Under the pieces are notes generated by a model that had not been told where the DNA came from, did no database searches, and worked only from the letters and a program-made list of their open reading frames with translations. From Desulfobacteraceae bacterium (lineage in GTDB: Bacteria > Desulfobacterota > Desulfobacteria > Desulfobacterales > Desulfosalsimonadaceae): a stretch of DNA of 64,000 nt. Location of the stretch: the NCBI GenBank assembly GCA_014237465.1, contig JABZFM010000021.1, forward strand, positions 1-64,000, read 5' to 3'. Positions 61,787 to 64,000 of this stretch are shown piece after piece; position 1 is the stretch's first letter, and each line of letters begins with the position of its first letter. The translations under genes were made by a program, and so were the position numbers.

Positions 61787-63166
61787 ATGAGTGATTTAAA
61801 ACCATTAGAAATAGTCAGCGAACTGGATAAATATATCATCGGCCAGGACAGGGCAAAACGCTCTGTTGCCATTGCATTGAGAAATCGATGGCGGCGTCGG
61901 AATGTGGATGCAGAACTTCGCGAAGAAATTGCACCGAAAAATATTATTTTAATCGGCCCCACAGGAGTGGGCAAGACTGAAATTGCCAGGCGCCTTGCCC
62001 GGCTGACGGAATCCCCGTTTATTAAAGTGGAGGCCTCGAAATTTACGGAAGTCGGGTATGTCGGCCGTGATGTGGAGTCAATGGTCCGGGATCTTCTGGA
62101 ACTGAGCATTAATATGATCAAGGCCCGTGAACAGGAGACAGTAAAGATTAAAGCCCGGGAAATTGCAGAGGAACGGATTCTGGATATACTTCTTCCGGAG
62201 CCCAAAGACAGGCAAAACAGCAATGTTCATGAATTAAACGAACCACATATAGATATTAAACCGGTTGGTGAGGAAAAATTCACGCTTTCAACGCGGGAAA
62301 AACTGCGTAAAATGCTCCATGACGGTAAGCTGGATAACCGCTATGTTGATTTGGAAGTCCCGGACCGATCGATGCCCATGGTTGAGATTTTTTCGGGCGC
62401 CGGCATAGAGGAAATGGGGATCAATTTTAAGGATATGCTCGGCGGAATGATGCCTAAGGGATCATCGAAGAAAAGAAAGGTAACCGTTTCAGAGGCCTTG
62501 GAAATACTGGCCCAGGAAGAAGCGCAGCGTCTTGTCGACATGGACAAGGTGGTTAAGGAAGCCATTGAAAAGGCCGAGCAGTCCGGTATTATTTTTCTTG
62601 ATGAGATTGACAAAATTACCGGAAAAGAAGGGGGCAGTGGTCCTGATGTATCAAGGGAAGGGGTCCAGCGGGATTTGCTGCCGATTGTTGAGGGAAGTAC
62701 GGTGACGACCAAGCACGGGCCGGTTAAAACAGATCATATTCTGTTCATTGCTTCCGGTGCATTTCATATGAGCAAACCATCGGATCTGATTCCTGAGCTC
62801 CAGGGCCGGTTTCCCATTCGGGTTGAACTCCATTCATTAGGGAAAAAAGAGTTCACCCGTATATTGACCGAACCCAAAAATGCATTGCTGCTGCAGTATA
62901 TTGCGTTGCTGCGGACTGAAGGGGTTCATGTATCGTTTGAAGAAGAAGCGGTTGAAAATATTGCCCAGGTGGCTGAAGACGTCAATAATCATACTGAGAA
63001 TATCGGTGCCCGGAGACTCCATACGCTTATGGAACATCTGCTGGAAGACATTTTATTTGACGCCCCGGATATTGAGGACAAAAATATTGCCATAAACAAG
63101 GCGTATGTGGATAACAAGTTTAAGGATATCCGGGAGGATGAGGATTTAAGCCGATATATTCTTTAA
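61787..63166 (+). CDS. hslU: ATP-dependent protease ATPase subunit HslU
   Basis: A Clp/HslU-type AAA+ ATPase of 459 residues: the family box [20 protein letters not shown], Walker [10 protein letters not shown] (residues 57-65), [18 protein letters not shown] (pore loop GYVG), an intermediate domain (about 110-240), Walker [11 protein letters not shown] (about 270) and [12 protein letters not shown] sensor region. The C-terminus DEDLSRYIL inserts into HslV. It unfolds substrates for the protease. Confidence 0.96.
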   Translation: MSDLKPLEIVSELDKYIIGQDRAKRSVAIALRNRWRRRNVDAELREEIAPKNIILIGPTGVGKTEIARRLARLTESPFIKVEASKFTEVGYVGRDVESMVRDLLELSINMIKAREQETVKIKAREIAEERILDILLPEPKDRQNSNVHELNEPHIDIKPVGEEKFTLSTREKLRKMLHDGKLDNRYVDLEVPDRSMPMVEIFSGAGIEEMGINFKDMLGGMMPKGSSKKRKVTVSEALEILAQEEAQRLVDMDKVVKEAIEKAEQSGIIFLDEIDKITGKEGGSGPDVSREGVQRDLLPIVEGSTVTTKHGPVKTDHILFIASGAFHMSKPSDLIPELQGRFPIRVELHSLGKKEFTRILTEPKNALLLQYIALLRTEGVHVSFEEEAVENIAQVAEDVNNHTENIGARRLHTLMEHLLEDILFDAPDIEDKNIAINKAYVDNKFKDIREDEDLSRYIL

Positions 63167-63178
63167 TTAGGAAAGAAC

Positions 63179-64000
63179 ATGACACCAAACGTTGCCGATA
63201 TACTGATTGAGGCATTACCGTATATACGATTTTTCTCCGGAATGACCATTGTGGTTAAGTACGGTGGTCATGCAATGGTTGACGAACAGTTAAAAACGGA
63301 CTTTGCCCGGGACATTACGCTGATGAAATATATCGGGATGAATCCGGTTGTGGTTCACGGGGGCGGACCCCAGATCAACCAGGTGCTTGACCAGATGGGA
63401 ATTACCACGAAATTCATCAACGGCATGCGGTTTACCGACGAGCAGACCATGGATGTCGTGGAAATGGTCCTCGGCGGCAAGGTTAATAAAGGAATAGTCG
63501 CCCAGATAAATCGTCAGGGGGGGAAATCAGTCGGTCTCAGCGGTACAGACGGTGAATTGATATTAGCTGAAAAACTTCAGCTCATGCATCAGCCGGATGA
63601 AACAAAACCGCCTGAAATTATCGACCCCGGCCATGTGGGTAAAGTGACCAAAATCAATCCGTCGATTATCAAAACGTTGAGTGAGCAGGGATTTATCCCC
63701 GTGATTGCACCGGTCGGCATCGGGGTTGATGGTGAAACTTATAATATCAATGCGGATCTTGTGGCTTCCGAGGTTGCCTGCGCGCTTTCGTCCGGCCGAT
63801 TGATTTATTTAACAGATGTTGACGGCGTGATGGATGCATCCGGAAAGTTGATTTCATCAATTGATGCAAGAACCATTAAAAACATGGTGGATGAAAAAAT
63901 TATTTCCGGCGGTATGATTCCAAAAATTGAATATGCGTTGAATGCGTTGAAAAATAGCGTGGAAAAAGTCCAGATTGTCAATGGCACCAAACGCCATGCG
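63179..64000 (+). CDS. argB: Acetylglutamate kinase, 3' end outside window
   Basis: The ATG at 63179 follows TTAGGAAAG. The product begins MTPNVADILIEALPYIRFFS and has VVKYGGHAMVDEQLKTDFAR, VVVHGGGPQINQVLDQMGI and VDGVMDASGKLISSIDARTI, the amino-acid-kinase motifs of ArgB. It phosphorylates N-acetylglutamate in arginine biosynthesis. 274 codons are present; the last 20-30 lie beyond the window. Gene order hslU-argB supports the identification. Confidence 0.94.
   Translation, partial: MTPNVADILIEALPYIRFFSGMTIVVKYGGHAMVDEQLKTDFARDITLMKYIGMNPVVVHGGGPQINQVLDQMGITTKFINGMRFTDEQTMDVVEMVLGGKVNKGIVAQINRQGGKSVGLSGTDGELILAEKLQLMHQPDETKPPEIIDPGHVGKVTKINPSIIKTLSEQGFIPVIAPVGIGVDGETYNINADLVASEVACALSSGRLIYLTDVDGVMDASGKLISSIDARTIKNMVDEKIISGGMIPKIEYALNALKNSVEKVQIVNGTKRHA

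Noticed and set aside
1-64000. tRNA, rRNA or complete insertion sequence
   Set aside because: No tRNA-like cloverleaf, rRNA segment or transposase gene was recognised by eye on either strand.

Overview
The window looks like a chromosomal segment of an anaerobic, sulfate-reducer-type bacterium of the Desulfobacterota (Desulfobacterales-like). This rests on gene style and order: xerC-hslV-hslU-argB, a coaBC next to a family-4-type uracil-DNA glycosylase, radical SAM and iron-sulfur flavoproteins, TMTC-like TPR membrane proteins, and many GTAG-ended palindromic repeats. The assignment is an inference; no rRNA, tRNA or taxonomic marker was found. The first 20 bases are a pure C run fused to an open reading frame, which looks like a contig-edge artefact.

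Region 1 (about 1.0-17.2 kb, minus strand) holds three tandem glycan-tailoring modules. Each ends in one of three paralogous 610-620-residue membrane proteins (GT-C-like, sharing a K-L-Q-Y-G-F-N-F-x-D-E-G-Y-H motif) and is fed by a DPM/GtrB-type family 2 glycosyltransferase with two C-terminal membrane helices. Between these lie sugar-modifying genes: a WecE-type aminotransferase, a PglD/NeuD-type acetyltransferase, a second acetyltransferase, three methyltransferases, a radical SAM/SPASM enzyme, a creatininase-family protein and a WbqC-family protein. I read this as a triplicated Gtr-like system that adds modified sugars from polyprenyl-phosphate carriers.

Region 2 (about 17.2-24 kb, minus strand) is an odd small-molecule cassette: a double-flavodoxin-domain protein, an enolase-superfamily (dipeptide-epimerase-like) enzyme, an ATP-grasp ligase, an unrecognised partner with ATP-grasp-like features, a YbhN/LPG-synthase-like membrane protein, and a protein with two flavin-reductase-like domains. 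Region 3 (24-30.2 kb, minus strand) makes amino sugars: a Wlb/Wbp-like trio (oxidoreductase, acetyltransferase, aminotransferase), an NAD-dependent epimerase, and two further DegT-family aminotransferases. One of these appears to lose its C-terminus at a repeat arm.

Region 4 (30.2-44.2 kb) carries envelope proteins: a TPR lipoprotein, a TMTC-like GT-C/TPR protein, a 1224-residue lipoprotein with two VWA-like domains and a LamG-like domain, a PKD/beta-propeller protein, and a secreted PKD/FN3/rhodanese-like protein. That last gene has an in-frame UGA just after its signal peptide, followed by a SECIS-like hairpin, which makes it a candidate selenoprotein. The gaps here are full of REP/BIME-like repeats and two broken gene remnants.

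Region 5 (44.3-55.8 kb, plus strand) is a run of glycosyltransferases alternating with five sulfotransferase-type P-loop proteins, pointing to a sulfated polysaccharide. Region 6 (55.8-64 kb, plus strand) is core: coaBC, a GxxExxY gene inside inverted repeats, a UDG-family protein, a RelE-type toxin-antitoxin pair, a Rho_N-like small protein, a HAD-family protein, xerC, hslV, hslU and argB (cut by the window end).
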